Position numbers and translations under genes: made by a program
Shown here: positions 1-9,038 of the stretch, piece after piece
Layout of the letters: every line of letters begins with the position of its first letter
Numbering within the stretch: the stretch's first letter is position 1
Source of the DNA: Helochares maculicollis
Lineage: Eukaryota > Arthropoda > Insecta > Coleoptera > Hydrophilidae
Reading direction: 5' to 3'
DNA: 39,084 nt
Assembly (NCBI GenBank): GCA_033557835.1
Contig: JAWQRO010000434.1
Location: 1 to 39,084 of the forward strand
Notes under the pieces: model-generated
Told to the model about the DNA's origin: nothing
What the model saw: only the letters and a program-made list of their open reading frames with translations
The model's database searches: none

Positions 1-18
1 AAACACAATAAAAAAAAA

Positions 19-22
<4 letters not shown>

Positions 23-80
<58 letters not shown>
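23..80. repeat. (AT)n microsatellite
   Basis: This is an uninterrupted alternating A/T dinucleotide run, preceded by a poly-A stretch at 10-20. It lies in the ABCB-L intron just downstream (minus strand) of the exon ending at 92, so it starts about 12 bp from that splice donor. A pure run this long is likely length-polymorphic. Confidence 0.97.
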
Positions 81-84
<4 letters not shown>

Positions 85-91
85 AACTAAC

Positions 92-263
92 CACAGCAAC
101 TATTCCTAATGCAATCGAAGTGACGGGTAGGGATATCAAACAAATCAATGCCAGTTCCCACCCTTTTACCAAAGCCAAAATCAGAGACGACACAAATGCC
201 ACTTGGAAATGCAGAAACATCGACACTTTTTCTCCTAGGCCCTCTTCTAATTTTGAGAGATCG
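92..263 (-). CDS. ABCB-L coding exon 4 (TM3-TM4)
   Basis: The 172 bp exon is exactly the size of ABCB-R exon 5, with a TTGTTTAG acceptor and a GTTAGT donor. It reads DDLSKLEEGLGEKVSMFLHF, then two hydrophobic spans separated by KGWELALI, the standard TM3-TM4 hairpin. It is the last exon of this gene inside the window. No ABCB exon is visible in the remaining 91 bp, which are the (AT)n repeat and a poly-A stretch. Confidence 0.93.
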
Positions 264-3200
264 CTAAACAAGTCATTTGAAGTTTTTATTTAAAATTTTT
301 TGTATTATTAAATTAAATCAATACTTACTCCGACATTCTGCTAGCGAAATCGCCCGTTTGGTGTACATCGTACCATGAGATGTCTTGATTTAATACTTTT
401 TGTAAATAGAGGGATCGAATTTTAAATATTTGTCGTAAGCCACTATAGCTGTATACTACAGTTGAGAGATAGCTCAGGATTAGCATGGCTACTCCAATCA
501 AACTGTTATATATTGCAAACCAGATTATGTTATCAATGAACAACTCGTCGATTACTGCCTTTTCTTCAGGAGTTAATACGTTTGAAAGATTTTGAGCATA
601 TCCAATTATATCACCTGTGAGATCACCAAACACTAACATGTTTATTGGTTGGCATATACCTGTACCGATAGAGCACAAGGCTCCGATAAACATGAGAAAG
701 TTGTCCAAGCCAGTCGCATATTTATACTGCAAATTTATTAAACACCAATTATTTCAATCTAATTATAAACGAACTGTGAATATTTTTGATCGTATGAAAT
801 ATTAAATGTTTAAATTATTATGTATACTAGTAATTGCATTACCAAATGAGTGAAAGGCACCAATGCGTATTCTTCTTCCTTGGATGCATTTTCTAAGTTT
901 TCGGCTGCGTCTTTAAATTGCCTGCAAAAAAATGGACCTCATAGTAATTTAGGTTCACTGCTATAACAGATATAGTTATAGTAATAGGTCATGATAAAAT
1001 TTTCATGTGAAATTAACTTCTCAAACCTTACAAACCGTTAAGATGAGCCACAAGAAATAAATTCGAAGATACATCTAGAAAAATATTTTTTTAGCTGTTA
1101 TAAATCCCAATTTGTTAATTGTGTAGTGTTGCTACTTAGTTAAGCTATGCAACACTTCTTTAATACCCGACACTACAGTTGCTGGAATAATAATACATTA
1201 TTTTCAACCCTTTTCAGCTATTGCTAATTTTTTAATATTAATACAGAAAACAATTAATGTACTTGTAGAAATTTTTCAAGGCAATAAAGTAAAACGACCG
1301 TATATCAAGATAAGTACAAACATATTAGTATTGTGAAAACATATATTTTCTAAAGATTTGCTTTATTCTGCAACTTTACTGATATACAGTCTAATGTATC
1401 CTTTATCATAATTATTGTTTACTATAAAATTAAAACAGCTACTACATATATTTGTCCTATAAATGTATCAGACATCTATAAATCAATATATACCTTGGCT
1501 TTAATCTAATTTTTTTTGTTCTGCATAATTTAAACATAAATGATATTGTATTATTTAATTTTAATTTACTTTCATTAATTATCTAGATACCATTAATATT
1601 ACCACATTAAATACTGCATTTGTATAGTCGTTGGATTGATTGCCGAGCCCAATGAGTGTAAGTCCCGTATATATATATGTGCTGCATAAAAATACTTACG
1701 AATCTTAATAATTAAGCAACAAAAATCTACGTACGATGCAAAAATAAAAATAAAATTTTAAATTATCTTATTGCTTCAATGCCTTCTGTTGCGATTTCTA
1801 CAAGGGTTTTTACATAATCTACCACAAAAATACCGCTTATTTATTTCAATTTTATTCACTGGTCGTGTTACTGATATTAACTAGTTTCATTGATTTATTA
1901 ATTTGTGTTTGACTTCCAATCAAGCAATACTCTGCTGATTTCCTCAGTCAGAGAGATGAACTCAATCTCCTTTTTGTCTTTCTCGGAACTTCATTTAGAG
2001 GGACGCTCTCCTGACCTTTGTTCGGTGTGGCCGTTAGAGACTGTACAGTTCCCACTAACAGGGGTATTGGCGACGGTTAAACATCAGTAATGTTGACAAC
2101 AAATGCCAGTTCCTTGTCGATATTAACAGGATTTATTATAGTAAACTCCGTAAAAACACAGGGCTACATTTCGTCCCTATGATCGATGTCCACATTTCGG
2201 TTCTTAAGATAGATCGTCTCGACCAGGTCTAAAATTCTTTCTGCGCGCTTGATTGCTCCCGGTTGTAAAGGGTATGATGCTGGTTTCTTTACCGGTTCCC
2301 GCCAACCATACTTGCCATTTATCCTGGTTTTTCTTGACTTCCTGGCAATGACGATAGCTGCAAACCGTTCCTCATGCAGCCCATATTGTTCATCTTGGTT
2401 CTATGGCTTGGTGCGCTAGGATTTTAACAACATACCATATTTGCAATTCCAGTGCCTTGGAGAAGCTTCTCAATTATTACCTTCATTATCTGCAAATCCA
2501 AAAAATCCACTGTGTTGCGTCCTATTAGGTTGCTAAAGGGAGAGGGTGGCGTTTCCACCACTTTCTCATTGGTTAGGTGTAGAGATAGGTTTAGTTTTGA
2601 GATTAGTGTTAAGTATGAAATTGTGAAGAATAGTAAGTCCCTTTCTAACGCCCTTGTACATATCATTGGGAAGTTATTAAATACAATTAATATACATTAA
2701 TACTTCGTATTATTGGCTTGGTCGTATTGACGCGCATGAGGTGCGTATTGACGCGCATGAGGTGCGTATTTCGATACTTGCCATATTTTTTGGTCTTTCG
2801 AGTTGGATGCAACATTTTTCGGTCCTTCAAGTTGGATGAAACATTTTTTTTGTGCTTCGTCAACGAATGGTATATCATTGTTAAAGCTTACGGCGATAAA
2901 TGGTACAAAGAAGCTGTATTTAAAGTGCCACCCAATTAGTGCATCAGGCACGAAGATACTGCAAGAGGCACGAAGAAAGTGCATGAGGCACGAAGAAAGT
3001 GTATGAGACACGAAGAAATTTTAAACACTATCACAAAGATGGTTCAAGATTTACAAGAAGGAAACAGGTCAGTCCTATTATCATTTATCCTTAGGGAAAA
3101 CTATTTCTATTTGGCAAATTTTTTGTGTATCATCAAATATTATTAAAAATCCCTAGTAAATTGGGCTTGGCATTGTCTCTAAGGGATAATTCCGCCGGTA

Positions 3201-6200
3201 AAATAAATAAATTTAAAATTTGGCTAGAAAGTAATCTGAATGTAACGCCGATAAAAATTGAAACGCGTTTAGAACGAATTGAAAAGGCTTACGACGAATT
3301 CTACGAGGCTCAGTCGCAAATTACGGCATACGGAAAAGAAGAAAGTGACGAGTTGGTTATTGACGGATTCGAAAATGTATTTTTTGACGCGGTAACGGAA
3401 GCGAAAGTGCGAATTACAGCTACACCAAAAGTCGCCGATAAAAATATTCAGAACAACTTGCGGTGACCGGAGCTTGAATTGCTTAAATTCGAAGGCAATT
3501 ATGAAACGCGGCTTAACTTTGAGGAAGCCTTATTGATTCGAACGCTCAACTATCCGACATCCAAAAATATTATTACTTAAACTCTTGCATTAGTGGTTCA
3601 GCAGCGCAATTAATTGGCTCTTTAGATATAACCAAGGCAAATTATTCTGTAGCGTGGACATTATTAAAAGATAGGTTTGAGAATAAAAAATTAATAGTCA
3701 ATAGCCATGTACAGGCAATCTTCAGTTTACCAATAATGGTAAAAGAAACATTTGGGTGCTTTACGACAGTTGGAACAATCAGTCAATACGTGGGATACGC
3801 TGTTGATTTATATAGTAACAAACAAATTAGACATCGATACACGATACACGTTGAATTCACCATTATTGCCAACGAAGACGATTAAAACGAGTAGAAGATA
3901 CAAGGTAATGGTTATCGTTTCCAGCACGAAACATAGGAACCTGTTACAACAGAGACCAGAAAACACTAAAGGGGATGATTAAATCCATTTATTGTAAGAA
4001 ATAATAAAGATGAGTTAAAGTTAAAAACAATTCAATGAATACTCAGTAATTTACAGTGAAGTGAAGATTGCTTCGCTTACTCGCGATGCGAAAAGCGTTA
4101 AAAATACGTTTAAAATTACAATTTAAGCTCTATATAATTTACAGGTTTTCATTATGTATCCGCTTGAACTTTTATACTGTACATAAAAGTGCATATGAAC
4201 TTGCAAAAATACTAAGCTGATACATTTAATATTATTTGAAACTATATTTTTGAGCATGTTTTCCTCACACGTAAATATGTGACTAAAAACCCTAGTTTGC
4301 TCTTAATATACACTGACTTTTCTAATATACTCTAGAAAACATTTGAATTAAAACACAGTTACAGAAACTCAAGAAATGAACCATGTCTTGGCATAGTTTA
4401 TTTGACGCATGCTAAAAGTCTGGCGTATATGTGTATTCCTAATATTTGTATAAGAAAATAGTAAATTTCAAAAGGTTTTTATTTAATTTTTTTAACATAA
4501 CTGCTTTCTTTCTACCCGATCATACTAGCAATATATTTACAATATTGTTATGATTTTCGGGGATTCTTTACTACTTAACTAACAATGCTACCTATTTATT
4601 TATTTGTGTGTTACTTCGGTTCTATAAACTGACTTACTGGTCCGAGAGCTAAACTAACTCTCCTTCTGCGGTGGTTTCGGTCAGCTTATAAAAGGCAGGA
4701 TTTCCCGACGTTTGCCCACAGGCTATTGCGATTCTCGCGATTCCCACGTTTTTTCCAATTTGCAGAACTGGCCGTTTCATCAACGAGCAATAGCTGCCAG
4801 ATGTAATATCACTGACCACCAACGTTACAATGTTTTTGTTTTCGGGTTACAATTGAGTTGATAAAAAATCCCGGCAAAACAAAATTTGGAATTAAATCAG
4901 TCTCAAAAACAAATGCAATAACTTATAAACCATTTTTAAAATACACTTGCAAACGGTAATAAAAATGTTAAAAGGACAACTACTCAATATTTATGCGTGT
5001 TCATTCTTTAACGCATCCTAAATTATCGAGTAAACGAAGCCTACTGCATTCTTAATGTATTCTGAATTTCTTCATATACAGCATTTGTAAAATTTATAGG
5101 AATTAGAAACAATATAGTCATCAAATTCAATGTTTTCAAGCTATGCAAGTACTATTTTCAGTTTTCAATTTTAAATTCATGGTGTACTAAAGATAGATAT
5201 TCAGATTGTATATTAAACATTAGTTATAAATAATAAACCTAGAATGCCTTAGAGTATGAATAGTTAACTTTGTTTGCATTATTTGTAACGTAATATACGA
5301 GGAAAAGCCCCAGTATATCAATATTAAACTTTTTAAAGCGACAAAATTACTTTGCTATGAAAATTACTAAAATTTCTTCTTTAGTAGCATTCACGAGGGC
5401 TTCGTAAAAATCATATTTATTTTTAACTTCTTTGTCTTTATTTGGTTTATACACTCATTAGTTTTATTATCGTTTAATGTAGCTATTTTTATTTTCTTAT
5501 TGCCTTCTTTCTCCTTATGTATTAGACCTGGTAATCCTACTGACGCTTTAGCTCGGATAATAGATAATGTTGACTGAAATAAAAGTGCTACTTTTTCAAT
5601 TATGAGGGTTTTCTTTCATAGCTTGGTTTTGCTCTTTAAGGGACTTAAACAAATTCAATATTTGTATAAATAGTTTGCCGGATATTTTTAGGATTGGCAC
5701 CCATATGTTATCTTTTGGAATTTTGCACTTTGCCTAGGTCATTTGCTTCAATTTTTACCTGTAGATATACATTTGTTGATTATAAGTTTTATCAAGAGCT
5801 TTAAAATTGTTGAATTGTTATCTGTTATGACTCATATTGCAGCACCTCGCCAGGTGCGATAGCCTCCCCTTCACCATTTAACATCAAGACGAAAATGATC
5901 AAAATTAATTCATTACCTTCTCTTTACTATACTTCTTATAGTAACATGGGAACGTGAAGAGCGGAGCGAATGGGAGGGTCTAAGAGGGAACGATGCCCCC
6001 CGCCCCTTCACCAACAAACTTCGTGTCGAAATTGATCAAAATGGATTCAGAGATTATGAATTCACATTTTAAAATTCAAGCTTTCACAAAGGGTATTTAC
6101 AAGCGTTCCATATTGCAGACTTGTTAAGAGTAAGATATATTTTTAAACACAAAGTATTGTACATTACATAAAGAAATATTAAAAATATTCCGATGATGTA

Positions 6201-7791
6201 TATTTACTGAAAAAGAATTGAATATTTCTTATGAATATATTGTGTTGAATATAGACATTGACGTTAGTATTAATTATGAATATTAAAACTTCTGCGTTAA
6301 GATTTGAAATTCATGTAAGTGTTTGTAGTTTTATTATTATTAATCGCAGATATTTTTATGTCGTACATATATTTACACGGGAATTTGAGTGGACACACTT
6401 TGGATTTTTTTAGAATATGCTTCTGCTGTAAATTCTCAAGGCTTCCTTACGAATATCTTTACGATTACTTCTTAGGAGTATTTAAAGATGTATCTTTAGT
6501 TTCAAGGCTTTTTAAAGAGATTTGCTTTCATGTTTTATTTTTGGAATCGTTGATCTCACAAATTTGTTAATCATTTCTATGGCTTCTAATTATTTATAAC
6601 ATGACCATTATTAGACAATACATCTCTTCACATTGTTTCCTTTTCGAAATTTTCGTTTGATTTCATATTTTTCTCTAACTTACCTTTTTTATTCCATATT
6701 TCCTTTTCCTCCTTAGTTATTACTCATCTACTATGTGTTCCTTTAATTTTTTTCATTTACTTCTTCACTCTCCAGTTTTTTTTTACAATTGTTGTTATTT
6801 ATAGATGATTTGTCGAACAATCTCTAGTTCTTTGTTTTATAATATATGAGTGTGATACTGAAAACGTATCTAGACATAAAACTATATATTTTTCAAAGTG
6901 TATTGCAGCAACTCTAATCCTGCCGAAGTTAATATCATTTTAAGGCTTCTATTATACTATAGGATGTAAAGCAGCTTATATGATTAGGTCAAAATCTTAA
7001 TGTTAGGTATTATTCCAATACGCATTATTTAGAATCAGAAAATAGACTTAATAATTAATTACGTAAATGTTTTAACAAAGTGTTTCAATTGCTTTCGAGA
7101 TATATTTTATATTTTTGTATACCTTATTTTTAATTCGTTGTTTCTCATTAGTAGCAAAAGCATATTTAACTTACTCTTTTAAATAATCGAAAGAATATCC
7201 TGAGTTGAATAATTAAAAACGCATTATCAATTATGTTTCATTCGTGGAAATGGGTCAATTTCTCTGAAATTTATCGATTTAAGTAAATTTCCCTAGTCAT
7301 ATAAAAATTAAATTTCTATTTATATGTATATACACAAAAGTTACGTTTGTAGTGCTATCGAAACTATTTAAAAATCCTCTAGGCTTCCAAGCAAACTGAT
7401 TACAAACATGCACATCATGTAATAATCTGGATTTTTAATAATTGATTCGTTCGATTTGTGATGGTCGTACGAATATCTTCAAAAGATATCTGATATAGAT
7501 AACATACTGACGTAACGTCGTTGCAAAATTCAATTTTAATTAAAAAACGTAATTAAACTATTTAATTTTTGCAATCTGTCTAGTCAGTATTTAACATTAA
7601 ATTTAATTTTCATAAAGTAATAAAAATTCATTTTTTGTTTGGTAAAATGTTTACATTTTTTGCCAATTAAAGAGTTCAGTGCGGATTTTTGATAGACCTG
7701 TGATTATTTAAGCTACTTACGGATCTTCCAATTTGTTTTTCTTTTTGCTTCCTTTGTCAGGCACGTCATTGATTTTGAGTTTATTTTTCAT
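92..7791 (-). CDS. ABCB-L: ABCB full transporter (P-glycoprotein/MDR-like), 5' part, continues past left edge
   Basis: This is the N-terminal part of a second P-glycoprotein-type ABC exporter. Four coding exons are joined 7721-7791, 843-921, 329-726 and 92-263 on the minus strand. They total 720 bp, or 240 residues, with no stop or frameshift. The ATG is at 7791-7789. It begins a Lys/Asp-rich cytosolic tail (MKNKLKIND...). The second exon is acidic and leads into YKYATGLDNF, the normal entry to TM1 of ABCB proteins. WYDVHQTGDFASRMS is the first coupling region, and LEEGLGEKV leads into TM3-TM4. Exon sizes and phases match ABCB-R, except that ABCB-R splits the third exon with a 59 bp intron. 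The rest of TMD1, NBD1, TMD2 and NBD2 must lie to the left of the window. Family knowledge implies ATP-driven efflux at the plasma membrane. Substrates cannot be read from the sequence. Databases would probably call it multidrug resistance protein homolog 49- or 65-like. Confidence 0.93.
329..726 (-). CDS. ABCB-L coding exon 3 (TM1, first extracellular loop, TM2, coupling helix)
   Basis: This 398 bp exon starts after TTTGCAG and ends in TCGGA|GTAAGT. It encodes TM1 (around NFLMFIGALCSIGTG), a long extracellular loop, TM2 (IIWFAIYNSLIGVAMLILS) and the NQDISWYDVHQTGDF coupling segment. It corresponds to exons 3 and 4 of ABCB-R (300 + 101 bp) with no intron between them. The loop contains N-L-S, a possible N-glycosylation site. 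Confidence 0.95.
843..921 (-). CDS. ABCB-L coding exon 2 (acidic pre-TM1 segment)
   Basis: This 79 bp exon lies between a TTTTTTTGCAG acceptor and a GTAATG donor. It supplies one base to a split codon, then 26 codons reading QFKDAAENLENASKEEEYAL and onward to THL. The next exon starts YKYATG, matching the RDL-YRYATC junction of ABCB-R. The exon is too short to be visible without splice reasoning. Confidence 0.88.
2164..2400 (-). pseudogene. Unidentified coding-like remnant, 78 codons, no start codon
   Basis: The minus strand stays open from 2400 to a TAG at 2166-2164. The residue composition looks like real protein (many K, R, E, few low-complexity runs), for example HEERFAAIVIARKSRKTRIN and ERILDLVETIYLKNRNVD. 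A TAG interrupts the frame just upstream, and there is no splice acceptor or ATG. Local GC is higher than in the surrounding intron. It is most likely a fragment of a transposable element, because it sits beside a BEL/Pao gag fragment, but that fragment is on the opposite strand and I do not recognise the family. It could also be chance. Confidence 0.35.
2723..2771. repeat. 21 bp tandem repeat, about 2.4 copies
   Basis: Two identical 21 bp units beginning CGTATTGACGCGCATGAGG are followed by a partial third. The unit is far richer in CpG than the surrounding intron. It shares the core GCATGAGG with the 20 bp array at 2939-3018. Confidence 0.9.
2792..2848. repeat. 29 bp tandem duplication
   Basis: Two diverged copies start GGTCTTTCGAGTTGGATG (2792) and GGTCCTTCAAGTTGGATG (2821), and both run into an ACATTTTT tail. 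It is the middle one of three short tandem arrays within 300 bp. Confidence 0.85.
2939..3018. repeat. 20 bp tandem repeat, 4 copies
   Basis: Four consecutive 20 bp units follow the pattern GTGCATGAGGCACGAAGAAA with one to a few changes each. The array ends about 100 bp upstream of the gag-like reading frame at 3125, so it may belong to the 5' untranslated part of that retroelement. The last unit runs into plain AT-rich sequence. Confidence 0.92.
3125..3990 (+). mobile_element. BEL/Pao LTR-retrotransposon fragment, broken gag
   Basis: The plus strand first reads through an N-terminal gag segment that includes LERIEKAYDEFYEAQSQITA. An in-frame TGA follows at about 3464. The same frame then continues with LELLKFEGNYETRLNFEEAL. 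After a frameshift near 3580 it resumes as YYLNSCISGSAAQLIGSLDI and ANYSVAWTLLKDRFENKKL, and after another shift as NTWDTLLIYIVTNKLD. This order of blocks is typical of BEL/Pao gag (the DUF1759 region), whose product forms the particle coat. At least one stop and two frameshifts make it dead. No protease, reverse transcriptase or integrase follows, so only the 5' part remains. It sits antisense inside ABCB-L intron 1. Confidence 0.85.
4547..4828. repeat. Possible solo LTR or other transposon-derived block
   Basis: This block is richer in GC than its surroundings. It starts TGTTATGATTTTCGGGG, contains a TATAAAAGGC box near 4688 and ends near CCAACGTTACA. The start, the TATA box and the end resemble an LTR, but I could not see a matching target-site duplication or a second copy in the window. 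It could be the residue of the BEL/Pao element upstream or of another family. Confidence 0.35.
5862..6060. repeat. Diverged direct repeat pair (CCCCTTCACC...GATCAAAAT)
   Basis: Two blocks share the order CCCCTTCACC, then ACATCAAGACGAAAATGATC or ACTTCGTGTCGAAATTGATC, then AAAAT(T/G)A/GATTCA. The first is at about 5868-5930 and the second at about 5998-6055. They are separated by a GGGAACGTGAAGAGCGGAGCG block that stands out from the AT-rich background. It is probably an old dispersed-repeat fragment of unknown class. Confidence 0.45.
7721..7791 (-). CDS. ABCB-L coding exon 1 (start codon, N-terminal tail)
   Basis: ATG lies at 7791-7789 and the exon runs 71 bp to a GTAAG donor, ending two bases into a codon. 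It encodes about 23 residues rich in Lys and Asp with no hydrophobic segment, as expected for the cytosolic N-terminus of an ABCB protein. I chose this start because joining it to the 843-921 exon gives an exact in-frame 150 bp. It also occupies the same place as exon 1 of ABCB-R, although the two tails differ in sequence. Confidence 0.85.
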
Positions 7792-8699
7792 GTTGAAAGC
7801 AGGTGCGTGTCTGTAGTAGAATCGTTGAACCCACTGACGCGAATAAATTGACGTCGATATTTTATGAAATAAAATCAATATATTTCAAGAGTTCACACTT
7901 TTCTTATTATATTGACAAAATAAAACGTGGAAAAGAAGAATCGGCTTTCGCCCGTCGTACCTACACTAAAACTAACAATATTCAAAGCGATCAAACCCTT
8001 TACTGATAAGATTTTTTATCGTTAACAATGACTTTACTTAATTTTAACAATAAGTCTAGATAGTATTCGGCATTTGAAATCGCGAAAACATCGGCCGCTA
8101 TCTCTTTGGATTATCGTTCATTAGATGATAAATTCTTCCTATGCAAAAATAGAATGCACGTATGCTTCAGCTCGCCATGAAAATCGATTATTATGTTGTT
8201 CTTTTACACCACGTAGTAAAGCACCAGCCCACGCCGGTTAATAAACACTTTTCCAGATTAAATATACCGTGTTTGCTTTTGAGCGGACAAATAAACGCAC
8301 TAGGTCAGATACTACTTTCGGCTCCATCGTTCAATTAATGGCTCGATTACCAAATTGCCTAACAATTAAACCAACTAAAACTAGTTTTTTGCACGCAACT
8401 GATCATTGCTAACTATAAGTGATAATTAAATAACTATTAAATATAGTCGCAGCTGCTCAGTAGCATTTAAATTATAAATGTCACGAGCGAATCGTTTCAA
8501 TACGTCTCCTTAATTATAATATTTATAAAGCATAACCAAAATGGACTATGTTGTTTTGTTGGAAGAAAAATGTGCTAAAATAAACTACATCGAGATTGGT
8601 GGTATTTATTTAAAAGGCAAATAAATTATAATAACTTAGCAAAGTATTATTTTGAACTTTTAAGGGTAAACTATTCCAATTTTGGCATTGACATTGGCG
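7792..8699 (-). promoter_or_regulatory. Intergenic spacer between ABCB-R and ABCB-L (promoter/5'UTR of ABCB-L)
   Basis: This is 908 bp between the ABCB-R stop and the ABCB-L ATG, both on the minus strand. It must hold the 3'UTR and poly(A) site of ABCB-R and the promoter and 5'UTR of ABCB-L, unless ABCB-L has a non-coding first exon or the two are transcribed through. A minus-strand TATAAATA at 8527-8520 is a weak TATA candidate, but such strings are expected by chance at this base composition. Nothing else in the spacer is recognisable. Confidence 0.5.
8605..8610 (-). terminator. Candidate poly(A) signal AATAAA for ABCB-R
   Basis: AATAAA reads on the minus strand about 90 nt past the ABCB-R stop codon, a normal distance for a short insect 3'UTR. 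It is the nearest exact hexamer I found after the stop. In such AT-rich sequence it could be coincidental. Confidence 0.45.
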
Positions 8700-9038
8700 T
8701 TAATGCTGCATTTTATTCAGTTTGTAGTATAATCCTTTGAGATTCATCAGCTCGGAGTGTTTTCCCATTTCATGGATATCTCCATTGCTGATGACGCAAA
8801 TCACGTCAGCGTCTTGAATTGTGGATAAGCGATGCGCTATAGTTATGCAGGTTCTGCCCTTTTTTGCGTTGTCTAAAGCCTCTTGGACGACCTTTTCACT
8901 CTCAGTATCCAAAGCGGACGTCGCTTCGTCCAAGAGAAGAATCTTGGGATTTCTGACTAAAGCCCTGGCGATGGCAATTCTTTGTTTTTGCCCCCCTGAC
9001 AATTGAGTGCCTTTGGAGCCTAACCTAGTTTCGTAACC
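8700..9038 (-). CDS. ABCB-R coding exon 17 (NBD2 signature to stop)
   Basis: Residues 1149-1260 plus stop. It holds LSGGQKQR, Walker B ILLLDE (Glu1186), and the H-loop TIAHRLSTI (His1217). The short tail LKGLYYKLNKMQH ends at a TAA (8702-8700), the usual place for an ABCB protein. Confidence 0.97.
   Translation of the reverse strand, partial: GYETRLGSKGTQLSGGQKQRIAIARALVRNPKILLLDEATSALDTESEKVVQEALDNAKKGRTCITIAHRLSTIQDADVICVISNGDIHEMGKHSELMNLKGLYYKLNKMQH

Larger units (their letters stand above)
922..7720 (-). other. ABCB-L intron 1 (6.8 kb), loaded with repeat debris
   Basis: This GT-AG intron separates the N-terminal tail from the rest of ABCB-L. From left to right it contains a plain AT-rich stretch (922-1900), an unidentified coding-like remnant on the minus strand (2164-2400), three small tandem arrays (2723-3018), a BEL/Pao gag fragment on the plus strand (3125-3990), copies of a dispersed repeat (around 4065-4200), a possible solo LTR (4547-4828) and a diverged repeat pair (5862-6060). 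I see nothing recognisable in 6080-7720 beyond AT-rich sequence. It may also hold first-intron regulatory elements, which cannot be judged by eye. Confidence 0.8.

Noticed and set aside
1905..2090. Plus-strand 61-codon frame as a gene
   Set aside because: No similarity, no context. The minus strand here looks equally coding-like (KDKKEIEFISLTEEISRV) but is broken by stops, so neither is reported as a gene.
6319..6570. Plus-strand 83-codon hydrophobic frame
   Set aside because: Composition is what AT-rich DNA gives by chance (Phe, Leu, Ile, Tyr), with no motif, splice context or family resemblance.
8520..8527. TATAAATA as the ABCB-L TATA box
   Set aside because: It would imply a leader of about 700 nt and lies close to the ABCB-R poly(A) candidate. 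Such strings are frequent at this base composition, so it is mentioned only in the spacer entry.
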